Below are positions 11,451 to 22,739 of a stretch of 64,000 bases of DNA, piece after piece. The DNA comes from Sipunculus nudus. Taxonomy: Eukaryota > Annelida > Sipuncula > Golfingiida > Sipunculidae. The translations under genes and the position numbers were made by a program. The DNA lies in the NCBI GenBank assembly GCA_026874595.1, contig CM049317.1, positions 70,083,618 through 70,147,617 of the forward strand, given 5' to 3'. The notes beneath the pieces were generated by a model. That model did no database searches. It had not been told where the DNA came from and saw only the letters and a list, made by a program, of their open reading frames with translations. Each line of letters starts with the position of its first letter. Position 1 is the stretch's first letter.

Positions 11451-12478
11451 AACACTAAATATTCGAGGACTTAATAAAAGCTGAAAAAGAAGATCATTTT
11501 TAGATTACTGCATAAGGAGAAAACAGACATAACTTTTCTTCAAGAAACTTATAGCAATGAACAGAATGAAGCGCTTTGGAAGAATGAATGGATGCAAACA
11601 TATATTATAGTCATGGGAATAATAATAGTCGTGGTGTGGCTATTTTAATTTGTAATGAATTGGATATTCAGGTAAAGCAAATTCATGGATATGAAAATGG
11701 CAGATTGCTTATGTTAAATTGTATAATTGAAAATAATCCCGTTTCTTTTGATCAATATATATGCACCGAATAGCCGAAATGAACAAAAAATATTTTTAGG
11801 ACTCTAATGGAAAGAATGATGGAGCAAAACCAACAAGGGAGAAATAATTTTATTCTGGATGGGGATTTCAACATTGTTCTTGATAATAGATTAGATAAAA
11901 TAGGCAATTTACACGATAATAAAAACCAAGTCAGAAACATTTTAAACTCTATATGTGAGACATTTGATATAACTGATGTATGGAGGAGGAGACATCCAAA
12001 CAAAAAAAGAAGATATACATGGAGAAAAAATAATCCAGTTACCCGTTGTAGGTTGGACTACTGGTTGATATCCAACTCACTTTATGATTATGTGGATAAT
12101 ATTTGTATAGAGGCAGCCTACCATCCTGACCACAGTCCAGTTAAACTTAAAATAGAAATGAAACAAGAAAATAAAGGTAAAGGTTACTGGAAAATGAATA
12201 CTTCTCATTTAGATGACAGCGATTTTATAATACATTTAATTAGGCAAAATGAAGTATGGCAAAATGAAGGTAAATGAATAACAACTACCCAAACAAAATG
12301 GGAATACATTAAATATAAGATAAAGGAATATTGTGGTTTTTTTAAAAGAAAAATAAAAAAAATACAGCACAACGGGAAAAGAGTTATTTGAGGAACTAAA
12401 ATTCAATGAAGAAAAATAAGAGGCTGAAACCAATGAAAATGTAAAAGAACAGTTGAGACAATCCTATAACCAGATAAA
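11450..12478 (+). pseudogene. L1/Tx1-like LINE remnant B, ORF2 5' part (APE endonuclease)
   Basis: Conserved endonuclease steps can be read: KTDITFLQETYS near 11522-11560 (the catalytic Glu of QE), RGVAILI near 11635, LDGDFNIVLDNRLDKIGN near 11855-11910, TDVWRRRHPNKKRRYTW near 11970-12020, RLDYWLIS near 12055, and HPDHSPVKLKI near 12122-12155. A region with KGYWKMNTSHL follows. Stops lie near 11472-11480, 11773 and 12277. No RT is present because similarity ends at about 12478, where FkbM pseudogene sequence starts abruptly. It is 3'-truncated by deletion or recombination, which is unusual for a LINE (they are normally 5'-truncated). Confidence 0.85.
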
Positions 12479-12479
12479 A

Positions 12480-12640
12480 TCTATACATCTCGGTTTTCCG
12501 AGGTGTCCTATTGATTTCAGCCTATCTCCGCTGTATTTGTCTTACATTATGAAACTAGTGTACACTTCCCATCAACAAGCAGAGTTTATATTGTATCTTT
12601 TTGGAATATCATTTTTATCTATTTTACTTTACGAAGTCTA
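12480..12640 (-). pseudogene. FkbM-type methyltransferase pseudogene, 5' fragment
   Basis: On the minus strand this matches the first ~50 codons of the gene at 42130-43083. 'acatctcggttttccgagg' here equals 'acatctctgttttccgaag' there, and 'ttatgaaactagtgtacact' here corresponds to 'ttacgatactagtgaaaaga'. The initiator region is altered and the body of the gene is missing. The match continues rightwards, past the start codon, into the upstream flank. The break at 12480 coincides with the end of LINE remnant B. Confidence 0.85.
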
Positions 12641-13680
12641 TATAAAACCCCCTGGGTTACTGAAATATTGATGTGTCTTAAAGCACTTCAGCATTCGATC
12701 GATCGTATGATATGATAGAACATACAAAGTCCAGACCAGAAAACATCAGCCCAACTTTGAACATATTTGAGATATTTAACAGTTTGAGTAGTTATCTCGA
12801 AAGAAGGGGTTCAGGATGTTTGGATGTGTACAGGTCGCGCCAAATGTCTGAATTCGCCCTTATAGCACCGCTTGGTGCTGGTTTACGAGTCCACATGGAG
12901 CAAATTTCTATAATAGGGGTATAAGAGAGCATCTATGAGTGCAGATGTAACAATTTTAAGTGAATCATATGGTTTTATATGATTTCATGTGGACCCATTT
13001 TTATTCGTGGAATAGTAAAACACTCCGTGGAAAATAAGCAAAAAAAAAAAAATGACAATAAAAAAATTAAAATAAACTAAGAGAAAGATGTGAATGTGGC
13101 GGTTCAAAATTATAGCCAGGAAAATTATATCAGAAGTAACAAATAGTGGATGTTTTTTTGTCATTGTTTGAAACTTTCGATTTCACCATCATTGCTATAT
13201 TTATCTCTATAGGCACCCTTGAGCCAGCCTGCCTATTCTAGAGAGATTCCAACTACCGGTAGGCATATATGGGGTTAATGGCCATATGACAAATAATGAG
13301 GGAAGATCTGACAGAACTCTACATCATTTGCAGACGCAGGCGCTAGACCCGATGTTTTCACCGGGAGAGCAATATTACAAGCATGACACCCCCCCCCCCC
13401 CCCGACTTTTTCACCAATAAAAGATGTAATCTTGACATATTCGCCAGCCTTGGTCAACAGACGGTCAAAAACGATACAATATCATCCTCATTTCAGGTCA
13501 AACGGGCAGGTTTTGATGAAATAGAGCTTGTAAGGTGCCACAATTTGCTATTAAAGAACTAGCCAGCATAAAAATATTGTGAGTTATGAACATGTTCGAG
13601 AAATCTCGCTTTTTCTCGTTTGACAACAGATGTTGCGAGTTTGTCGAGACTTTAAATTTCTTTCTTTAGTAAGATTTTAA
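12640..13680 (-). repeat. Segmental duplicate of the FkbM gene-2 upstream flank
   Basis: Colinear with 43083-44090. Shared landmarks: 'aatattgatgtg.gtcttaaa' (12665), 'tttgagatatttaacagttt' (12765), 'tgtac.ggtcgcgcca' (12827), 'ttggtgctggt', 'tataagagagcat.tatgag' (12920), 'ttatagccagg' (13110), 'tatttatctctat' (13198), 'acccgatgt.ttcacc' and 'agttatgaacatgtt' (13575). Each copy also has a homopolymer run at the same place, C here (13388-13402) and G there. The copies have diverged by substitutions and indels, so the duplication is not recent. Confidence 0.85.
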
Positions 13681-13689
13681 TATGATGCA

Positions 13690-15225
13690 TATAAACTAAC
13701 CCTGGATTTGGTAAGAACTGCAGTACATGAATCGGTTGTGATGAGAAATGGATAATAATGGTAAATTTCCATGATAATGTGATGCCTCTCTTTGCCGATA
13801 CATTTTTCTTTCATTTTTTTAAATGATTTTTTTTATAATTTATGATTATTAACTTGTTTATATAATTTTATAGTTTTTTCGGTTTACATTTATTAGGAAG
13901 TTAGCCATGTCCCCGAAGTATTTTTAAATCGAAACTTTTTATATGTTCTTTGTTTCTGAAGCGAGAAAATTCCCTATTATTTTATACCATAATTGGTTCA
14001 AAATGGCTGAAAAAAAATGTTAATGACTGTCCATGACTTCCCACGATTGCAGGTCGCACTCAGCCCCCCCCCCCCCCGCCCTAGTTGAGCCGTGCCATCT
14101 CCCATTTTATCCTTATTTCCCCATTTATTCTTGATTCATTTTCATTTTTACATTTCTGTTTTATTTTCTTTCAATTAGATTATAAGGTTATTACTTTCTA
14201 AATAACAAATTGTGAATATTTATGAACAGCTGCTTTGCTCAGTTAGATAATATCTAATATATCTGTAATGGGAATAGGAGTCTTTCCGTTATTACACACA
14301 CACATATATATATATTTACCTACCAAGATATATTATGGAAGCAATCTTGAAATAACAATCTAAAATCATATACAGGTGCAGTAAATGCTAATATCTGGGC
14401 TTCTGGGCAACTTAGAAAAGCAATCATTGTGACTTAACATTAATTTTTATAATCGGCGAATACAGCTCCCTCCAAATTATCAAACAATGATACATTCATT
14501 GAGATTGAAGCATTTAATATAAAAAAATATTATAATTTTGCTAGTCACTGCTGAATCGGATATTCTAAATGAAAACAATAATCTTTTTTCATGTGTTTTC
14601 ATCACCCAAATCGTGACATGATTATCGTCCTGAATGTATTAAGGCAGTTATTATGGATTACGCGATGCCCTCCATGTGGAAACATATAAATAATTATTTC
14701 CCGGCTTCAAGGCTAATTAGGAAATCAATGATGGTGTCTACACATACATTTTCTTAGGAGGAAAATACAATGCAACGTATTAAAAACGAGCATTTCTTCA
14801 AATTTAAGCATTTACTTGGCACACGTCATAATCTGCTGTTTAGTTCGGGGTGGTGGTGAGGGTCAGGACCAGACTTCAGGAAAGAACGGGGACCGTTTTA
14901 ATGAAAGCATCATACATATCTCCGAATTTTCAGTTTCAATGAATAATTATTTTCACAAATTTTTTTAAAATATAAATATAAATGCAATATATTGCAAAAA
15001 TTCCAACAATCACTTCAGTGATGTTTATAATGAAAATGTATTTATTAAAGATTTTTGTCCAAGATATATTTTATCTGAAAGACTAAGAGATTCAAGTGAT
15101 AACTTTTCTATTTTACCTGTAGATGTTTAAGTGCAATTGCTTGACAAATCCTGTGAACAGGGGTAAAGCCCGGTTTTACTCTCTCTTTCACGTGTATAAA
15201 TATAGTGTGGAACATGTCTACTTTT
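13690..15225. other. Unassigned intergenic stretch
   Basis: A+T-rich, with a C run at 14066-14077 and a short (CA)n(TA)n at about 14295-14320. No gene, RNA or mobile-element domain was recognised. Confidence 0.4.
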
Positions 15226-15231
15226 TATGGA

Positions 15232-15232
<1 letters not shown>

Positions 15233-15280
<48 letters not shown>

Positions 15281-15281
15281 A
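15233..15281. repeat. (TA)n(TG)n microsatellite
   Basis: About 18 TA units followed by about 6 TG units. Confidence 0.95.
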
Positions 15282-15349
15282 TGTATGCATATATATACCA
15301 TCAATATATAGTACACTTTATATATAAAAAAAATTTGTAAAAAGGCACA

Positions 15350-16240
15350 AAATCGAAGGGGGTTTATAGCGGGATCAGTCTTCACACTTTGCATTCCTGT
15401 TCTTCGGGCCTATGCCTTTTTGTAGCTTTTCTCAGCCTTTCTAAGGGCATACAGCCCCGTATAGGTTCAATTGATAGGTGCTAGACGTTTTTGTGCTTCT
15501 ACAGTTCCCTTCTGCTCCATTACCAGTACCCATTCACTCCTGGGTTGAGACGCCTCACCCTCGTGATAAAGAGTTGGGCCAGGAGTCTTATTGCGGTAGG
15601 TGGTCAGATCGAAGTGTGAATCCATAACCATGCGGCCAGGAATAAAGTGCACTGAGCAATACACAACCACCCAACATAAATGAGGACGGCCTCGGAAGTC
15701 AGTTAGACAAGAGCGCTTGTATTCTCTGCCAAGAAGGGGATGGCTATTTACATTATTTCCGGTCTCTCGGGACAGAGAGAAACAGATTTATTTCCAACAT
15801 TTAGGGTGACGGCCTTATTGCTCCAGCCGCCTAGTATCACATTGCCTGAAACTAGCCATCGTTCCTTGATGAGGTAAAGTAAAAACACGTCTCAGAAGAT
15901 ACCTTTCCGCACCTATTTTTTAGTATTATTTAGAATCACTGAGTCTCCTTTTTTAATTACAATGCAAGTTATCATTAAGCACTGAATGCATGCTTCGTTC
16001 AAAGGCAAGTGTGGTACAATTTTTACATGCGTTTATTCTGGAACACTAGAAATTTTTAAGTACTATTGTTCTTTAAAACTTGCCCTGATGATTTCATCAG
16101 TGATGCCAATATCATGTAGAAAACATTTATATATCTTGACTTTGTAAACTACATCGTTTCATAATAATGCAAAGTCAGAAAAAAAACATTTCGCACACTT
16201 TTATACACATATATATACCTTCCAAAGTAGTTTATTTACA
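15350..16240. other. Unassigned stretch, locally less A+T-rich
   Basis: About 15370-15850 is clearly richer in G+C than its surroundings and has an open minus-strand frame at 15467-15670. The predicted peptide has no motif I recognise and no second copy was noticed in this window. It could be a piece of an unidentified mobile element. Confidence 0.3.
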
Positions 16241-16299
16241 GGTGTCAATTTTATTCATACGCAAAAATATGTTTACGTATGAATGTCAATGCTTGTGAC

Positions 16300-17050
16300 T
16301 GAGGCTTAAGTGTAGGGCAAGGAGGGGATATTATATCAGAAGAAAAAGGACAAACACATAATAATTTATAAACGTGTTTGATTGTCCATATTTGTATGAC
16401 TCTGTAATTAGTTAGGACTGGTCGTATACGAGGTGTGAGTGGGTCTTCATTAAAGAAACTTACCGGAAATATTACCGTTCCGGTTGAAAACACACGCCAT
16501 GCTAGCTTGTTTCTTTATTAAGGTTAATGATTTTAGTTTCGACAATACTTTTCACCAAGGCAGTCATTCGTATAGATAACTGTGCTGATAACTTGAAACT
16601 CTCTGAAACGAATTTCTTGTCAATAGACCAATCGCTTTGATAACACTCTAAATATATTATATTACTTCCCTTTGCGTAAATCTGATAGCCTGCTTTTCAT
16701 TCATTACATGTTTACAAATTGTTAGCGCAAAATCAGATAATTGCATGTCAGCTCCATTGCTGGTTTAAAGCCTTGCAAGCGTAGCTGGTAAGGCTATGAA
16801 AGATCACCCAACGTAAAGGGGATCTATCAGGGAACCACTATCTATCGTGAGTTTGAGGTAGAACACATATACCCCCCCCCCCTGTTTATTTGCATAAGAT
16901 TTAAGTTTCTAATCGGGTCGAATCAAAGGAAGAATTTTTCCACAGGACATCAAGAATGCATTGCTGTGGACGAAGGCTGACTGCTCAGACAACAACCAAT
17001 TGACCTGCCATGATACCGCCCATTGCGTATGTTCCTGTAAAAAGGATGGA
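16300..17050 (+). repeat. Family Q dispersed repeat, copy 1
   Basis: Homologous to 45230-46030 and 53520-54340 (reversed there) and to parts of both palindrome arms. Landmarks: 'ttaccggaaatattaccgtt' at 16461; the CADN block at 16560-16640, which in one frame reads TKAVIRIDNCADN then KLSETNFLSID; 'caaattgttagcgcaaaat' at 16716; 'gggaaccac' at 16830; and the Cys-rich segment KADCSDN..LTCHDTAHC at about 16970-17035. Frames are broken and a C run interrupts at 16870. It looks like a decayed copy of something that once coded for protein. Confidence 0.7.
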
Positions 17051-17059
17051 AATTAGGTA

Positions 17060-17985
17060 ATGGAAAATGTATGATTAGGATTTTGCATATGAAGGATTAA
17101 CGACAAATTTCATTGCAGAGGATATTGTTGAGATTCCAAAATGTTCAAAATTCAATTGTTTTAATAATAATCAAAGTTTCGAAATATTGATAAAAAAATA
17201 ATCAATCGCCAACATGAACTCATTAAAAATTGTAATTCTTTGATAACGTTGATTAAAACACCTTATCTTTTATAAGTAAAATCAAATTCAAGTGTTATGG
17301 AAACTGTTTTATTAAATTATATTACTATTAATTGGTTTTATTCTATAATCCTTTTGACTAAAAGAGCAGATATATTTAACCACTATTTAAATTCGGGGAA
17401 TATTATCCTCCATAGTAGACTACGTTGAATTTCTAACTGAAAAATAATTCCTGAAATGAAACATCAGGGTATGAAAATCGTATCATGAAATCATCTTAAT
17501 TTTGGTCTTAGTACAATTTTTGTTGCACAAGATTTGTCAGGCCGCATATTAAGCATGTAAGTAGACACTTTTCACATAAAGCACTCTATTCTTCTCTCAG
17601 GACAACTCTCATGCATAGGTTACATACTCTAGGCAAATGAGTTTAATGTGTTTCTTGATATTTCTCTACCTCGTACAGAACCCTTCTTTGCGCTTCTGTT
17701 TCAGGGGATAGGTTATAATCATTTTAAGCCAATTATATGCCCATTTGGAGACTAATAAAATGGCATTTTTTCATATGTAACCACTCTTTTTATTCAGAAT
17801 AAACGTTCAGCTAGGCGCCATGACCCATTGTTTTATTTGTATACTTGATACCAGAACACACAAATCTTGATATGAAGAGATGATGATATATCACGTAATA
17901 AAAACCTTATTTGGAAATGACTTTAAAAAGCAATACAAGTTTTTCTTTGTGTTAAAAATGTAATTAGGAAAGTGGTAAGAACGAT
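17060..17985. other. Unassigned intergenic stretch
   Basis: Very A+T-rich. No motif, RNA gene or repeat with a second copy was recognised. Confidence 0.4.
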
Positions 17986-18200
17986 GTTTGTTTTGCGATC
18001 TAGAATTTTGTCGCATGGTGATTCCACTGCAAACTTAGGTCGGCTTCCCAGGACATCGTTGACAGTTAAGAACATACCAACGGTACTGGACAGGGACCCA
18101 GAGCCCGCTCTCAAAGCCACCGCGGAGATCGAACCCGTGTCGTCAGCGGCAAGTGTCGAGCAATTTGCCACTCGACTGTGACAAGTCATTAGCAAACCAC
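17985..18200 (-). repeat. tRNA-derived SINE with good A and B boxes
   Basis: On the minus strand an A-box-like GTCGAGTGGCAAATTG (complement of 18161-18176) is followed 25 bp later by GGGTTCGATCTC (complement of 18125-18136), a near-consensus pol III B box. This spacing and the 'CAGTCGAGTGGC' start resemble tRNA-Leu. A GC-richer body follows to about 17985. The anticodon stem does not fold as a normal tRNA and the sequence continues past the acceptor position, so a SINE is the better call than a tRNA gene. Confidence 0.65.
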
Positions 18201-19530
18201 ACACTAGCCACAATAGTGGAATTGTTGACAAATATCTAAACCCTTGTATTCATGGTTTATGCAACATATTGTTAAATAAAAAATACCTACTTGTGAATCG
18301 TGTGCAGGTGAAAATCAGCAATTATACTAACCCTGAGAGTTTACACCCGTCAGCTACATTTTGAGCTGATCACCTATTTGTATGAGGGTATAAGCAAGTC
18401 AACACAGATATAAGCATTCCCCTCATTAGTATATGAGCAAATCAACACAGGTAAGCATTGGACCTTTGCATAAATAAGAGCCGGAGGCCAGCACCATTAT
18501 ATATTCACTGGAAACCAAAAATTTAGTGTGTGACACGAATGCTGATTCTTTTCTGGTTGAATAAGAAATAAAATTTTGATCGAGTGTTAGTCTATATACT
18601 GCTGTCAGCCAAAATAAAACTCAAGCTCTAGCAGTTGCCGGGGGTCGATTTTCATATAAATATTTTTGTATCTTTAAATCTTTCACTGGATTTATCAGGG
18701 ACTGTGCTCTGTTCTTATATCAGTAACAGGAGTCTATTTATCGGTATAAATATGGAAAATGTGGAAAATGATGTTAGGGGTCCGGGGTCTGGGATCCATG
18801 GAGTCCGGGTTTTACACACTGCCCTTTTGGTGGATCTATTTTATGGTGCAGTGATATGGCAGGTTTGAGGTAGTTGACTGTACATCAGCCTGAACTTGCT
18901 AAGGTTTATTGATCAGTGTTGTACAGGTATTGTCCCTAACCTGCTGATAATAACTTACAATACATAATCGCATATGTACACAAATGCTTGCTCAAGATTT
19001 ACTCAGTTTATTATGTGTTGGACTAAATTATGTGGCATGTATAAAATGGAGAGATTGTTTAGTTTAGCTGGCAAAGTTTCCCGGCCTGACTGCTGCGGCC
19101 TCACAGATGCAAAGTTTGAGACTGATGTTTATAAAGTGCAATAAGCATTTGTGATTGCAAAGATCTTTCCTGAAGCAAGCAGACGGTCCAACATGGACAT
19201 AAAAACTGTTGCTTTTCGTAATTGGTTAATTCATTTTTTTCTCACATTATTTGATTTATTTTTATGCACACTTTTATACTTTTGACTTTGACAGGATTAT
19301 TGTTCAATTTATTCTCTCTGTATATTGATTATCTGATATGCATAAAATTTACAGTGTGTTAACCATGTGTTGTCTGTTCACTTTATTGACAAAATTCAGG
19401 TTTGTAATCATAATTGTAATTTATTCGATTACATCTATTTTTTTCAGCAATGTAATTGTAACCATAATCAATTACTTTGCCCATCTAATGGTAATCGAAA
19501 TCAAAAACATTTATAAAGTAATCATCCCAT
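18200..19530. other. Unassigned stretch with a short tandem duplication
   Basis: About 18375-18460 has two ~50-bp units sharing 'tatgag.g/ca.atcaacacag' and 'taagcatt'. Otherwise I recognise nothing. Confidence 0.4.
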
Positions 19531-19531
19531 G

Positions 19532-19535
<4 letters not shown>

Positions 19536-19586
<51 letters not shown>
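19536..19586. repeat. (TA)n microsatellite directly at a transposon end
   Basis: About 25 TA units ending exactly where the CAGTTGAACTCC terminus of the next element begins. Confidence 0.95.
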
Positions 19587-19589
<3 letters not shown>

Positions 19590-20593
19590 TTGAACTCCTG
19601 GTTACGACCACGCCTTATTAACGGTCAGAGATTCTATAACGGTCAGATTTTCTGGTCCCAAATTTACCGCCGTTATATTTCATATTCGATTGATTGTCAT
19701 TTGGGGCCAATCTTCTATTCCACATTACGGCCAGGTTTCCCGGTCCCACAGGCCAGTAAGTGCTGCAAATAGGGTCAGTGGCTTCATCGAGCCTCCACCG
19801 ACGATATCATGATCCTGTCTGTTAATGAGTACTTGATAATGGTCAACCGCTCAACCGTGACTGAGTTGTTTGAAACGTAGCAGTGTCACCGTACACCGCT
19901 CAGCTTCATTAGTGTGTTCAAAGTCATGGGTTAAACTGTTCGATGGGTTTGTTTGGCGCGAATCGGATCTGATCAGCAAGGTTGTCATTTAGTAACGGAT
20001 AAGGATTAGCATGTCTCAATGATTATATCATATGACCAATTATCGACAAACGTTGATCCTTTTCTTTTTACCTAACTATATGTTTGTGTGATCACATGGA
20101 TATCGTACAGTGTGGCCAATAGTATGGTAAACCTTGCACAACTCACCCACACCTGAATTATTAAGAATGCAAAATAAACATCACGACATGTATATAACGA
20201 TAACTTTTAACTATTATGGGAACCAAGAAAGTACATGAACCTGCTCTCAAAGAAAAGGTATATCTGATCAAGAAAAGTATCAGGAAAGCAGCTTACAGTT
20301 AGGTAAAATCTATTGTGGCCCATATTCACCCTTTAAAACATATTCAAGAGGAAAAGGGTATGAAGAGTATGAAGAAAACGTAAACACCTGAAACTTAGTC
20401 TATATTTGTATATAGTGTTGGTAAAAGTGATAAACATAATAATATACGCTATTGATTGTAATAAACACTATTTTTGCGTATTATATTTTTAAACCAAACC
20501 TCACTCCAGGTCAACTCGTGTCTTACGGTCACTCCTCTATAACGATCTCTTTTATCCAGTCCCCATAGATGCTGTTATACAGGAGTACTGCTG
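19587..20593 (+). mobile_element. Pogo/Tigger-like non-autonomous DNA transposon (MITE), copy 1
   Basis: Left end CAGTTGAACTCCTGGTTACG at 19587. The right end, read on the minus strand from 20593, is CAGCAGTACTCCTGTATAAC. These imperfect terminal inverted repeats are flanked by TA on both sides. CAGT-type ends with TA target duplication are typical of pogo/Tigger elements in the Tc1/mariner superfamily. Internally 'taacggtcag' recurs near both ends. About 1 kb long with no recognisable transposase, hence non-autonomous. A second copy at 34056-36111 lacks the left end and carries another element inside. Confidence 0.75.
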
Positions 20594-20594
20594 T

Positions 20595-20664
20595 ATACAT
20601 ATATATATACATATATATATACAATCACACATATATACACACATAGGTATATATATATATACAT

Positions 20665-20707
<43 letters not shown>
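20595..20707. repeat. Compound (TA)n microsatellite
   Basis: Several TA runs with CA interruptions; the main array is 20667-20707. It lies between the end of the pogo-like MITE and copy 2 of the 210-bp repeat. Confidence 0.95.
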
Positions 20708-20710
<3 letters not shown>

Positions 20711-20914
20711 TGTACACAGATGAAAACAACTACTTGCCAACTAGTTGTATTAACAGTTTTGACATCTAGTGCAATATAACATACACAGACAAAATACAGG
20801 GGGGCATCATGTACACAGAAAAAAAGTAACGGGAAATAACATGCCCAAATAGAGTATAACAGAACATAACATAACCGACGAGACCTAACGAGATCTAACA
20901 TACACAGATAAAAT
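20706..20914 (-). repeat. Mobile-looking repeat abutting (TA)n, copy 2
   Basis: Inverted copy of 6362-6571. I count only a handful of differences in about 210 bp, for example 'aaaaaaagtaacg' versus 'aaaaaatgtaacg' and 'ctaacgagatc' versus 'ctaaggagatc'. Related degenerate units continue to about 21060 (acatacacag, acataac, tatcac phrases), so this copy is longer at its 5' side than the one at 6.4 kb. Confidence 0.85.
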
Positions 20915-21467
20915 AATATAAAAGGCATCACATACACAGAAAAAAAAAAATATAACGGGACATAACACCCTGACAAACATCACTGAACTTCACATACCCT
21001 GACAAAATATCATGGGTGATAGCATACCACGACAAATATCACAATAACCCAAACAAAATGTAAATGGACATGACTAAGCCAAAAAAAAAATCAGAGACAT
21101 ATATGACTCAACAAAATATCACGAAACTTTCCTTGATAAAATCAAACTCATGTGTGACGTATTTCGCGTTTATAAACACGTATATTGTATCATTTCAGAT
21201 AAAACAACTACTCTTGTCTCTACACGGACGTGGAAAAGAAGTGATGACAGTTGGCAATGTTCGATGCTAGTAGACAGTGACTATTTCAGATGATGTAAAG
21301 CTTGCGTCAATGACCAGCTTTACAAAGAAGACCGATCATTGACATACCGTGTCTCTTTGTTTCCTACAAAATAGTCACGTATTTTTGCTATACCCGTTTG
21401 CAGTGGATATTATCATCAGGAGGCGCTCTGTTACTAAGGAAAAGAATCCCAGCATATTTCCAAAGTC

Positions 21468-22583
21468 ATGGGTTGGTTCCGCAGCAGATACACGGTTGTT
21501 ATTCTATTTATGTGCTCTGCCACTGTTCTGGTTGTATTGTCGTTAACGCATGGCCATCACGTGATGAATGTCGTAAAAGAGTCCGCCATTTGCAGGACTG
21601 AAAATTTAAATAAACAGAACCATTTTAAAAATAAACCAGTCCAAAAGGTTTACCTCAAACCGAATATTACCGCTTCGAATGCGTGCAGAATTTGCAAGAA
21701 AGAAAAAGTTAACGTTAACATTAGCGTCAAGGAGTTTGAATCAAACGGGATCAAAGGCAAGAAAATGGGAAAGTGCACGGTGATCGATGTCAGTAAACCA
21801 AATACTGCAAATTACGAATGCGTTGTTACCAAAACAGCTCCCCCATACACAGTTTGTATATACGATAGCAAACAAGACAATTTTGTTTCATTATATTTGA
21901 AACAAAAAGGAGGTTGGGAGGTTGGATACTTGCCTACGTTCACTGCAATGTTGAACAAGTTCCAAGGAATAGGTTTTATAGATATCGGTGCCAATTTGGC
22001 CCCGTATGGTCTATTAGCAGCAACAATGGGACACAAAACAGTTGTCGTAGAACCGTGGCCGGGTCATATTGACCATATCCACAAATCTGTCAAAGTCGGA
22101 AAGATCGAGGACCGAGTTACCGTAGTGCAAAATGCCATTAGCGATCAGTACAGTAATTTTACGGCTTATTTTGCTTATGGGAAACAAAACCAAGGCGCTT
22201 TGAGAATGGCACCCTACAAAGGGCAAGGTCCATTGATGCAATCCGTTTTAATGGATGATTTAATGGAAGTAATTGATTTCACGGTCGCCATTTTGAAAAT
22301 TGACGCCGAAGGCTACGAAGACAAAGCATTCCATAATTCTAGTGTTTTCTTCGAGAAGATATTTGTGCCGTATATTATGATGGAATGGGCTTTCCCGCTC
22401 CATGTTTACAAAAACGATGTACCACGTGTGGAGGGGCTACTCTCTATAATGAAAGGAAAAGGATACACCCCTTTCGCCTACGGAATGAAACCCCCTTACA
22501 ACATGACGCCTTTGGACGTGAAAATGTGGCGGTCGTGGCCTCTTGATCTAATTTGGCGTCATAAACTGTTAGATCCTATTTGA
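21468..22583 (+). CDS. FkbM-type SAM-dependent methyltransferase, type II membrane protein (gene 1)
   Basis: Single open frame of 371 codons. Residues 1-8 are basic and 9-29 form a hydrophobic segment (YTVVILFMCSATVLVVLS), consistent with a signal anchor facing the secretory pathway. Residues 30-110 are a variable stem. The methyltransferase domain spans about 115-335: FIDIGAN at 170-176 (SAM-binding motif I), VEPWP at 194-198 (ribose-contacting acidic residue), SVLMDDL at 259-265, and LKIDAEGYED at 276-285. FkbM-family enzymes transfer a methyl group from SAM, usually to an oxygen; the substrate here is unknown. I chose the ATG at 21468 because it gives the anchor and has purine at -3 and G at +4. 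No introns are needed. It shares the domain and C-terminal layout with the gene at 42130-43083. Family is sure; function in the animal is not. Confidence 0.92.
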   Translation: MGWFRSRYTVVILFMCSATVLVVLSLTHGHHVMNVVKESAICRTENLNKQNHFKNKPVQKVYLKPNITASNACRICKKEKVNVNISVKEFESNGIKGKKMGKCTVIDVSKPNTANYECVVTKTAPPYTVCIYDSKQDNFVSLYLKQKGGWEVGYLPTFTAMLNKFQGIGFIDIGANLAPYGLLAATMGHKTVVVEPWPGHIDHIHKSVKVGKIEDRVTVVQNAISDQYSNFTAYFAYGKQNQGALRMAPYKGQGPLMQSVLMDDLMEVIDFTVAILKIDAEGYEDKAFHNSSVFFEKIFVPYIMMEWAFPLHVYKNDVPRVEGLLSIMKGKGYTPFAYGMKPPYNMTPLDVKMWRSWPLDLIWRHKLLDPI

Positions 22584-22739
22584 TTCGAGATGTTGCTAGA
22601 AAGTTAATAAGATTATCTAGCTATTTATTACCTTACACGATTTGCTGTGTAAAATTTTTCTATTGTTCCATAATTTTTGCACCTAAATGGGAGAATCGCA
22701 AAAGTTAAATTGAGCCTCGCAAGGCTGAACTATTAGTAA

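Noticed and set aside
18125-18176. Functional tRNA-Leu gene on the minus strand
   Set aside because: A and B boxes are good but the acceptor and anticodon stems do not pair, and the homology continues into a SINE body.
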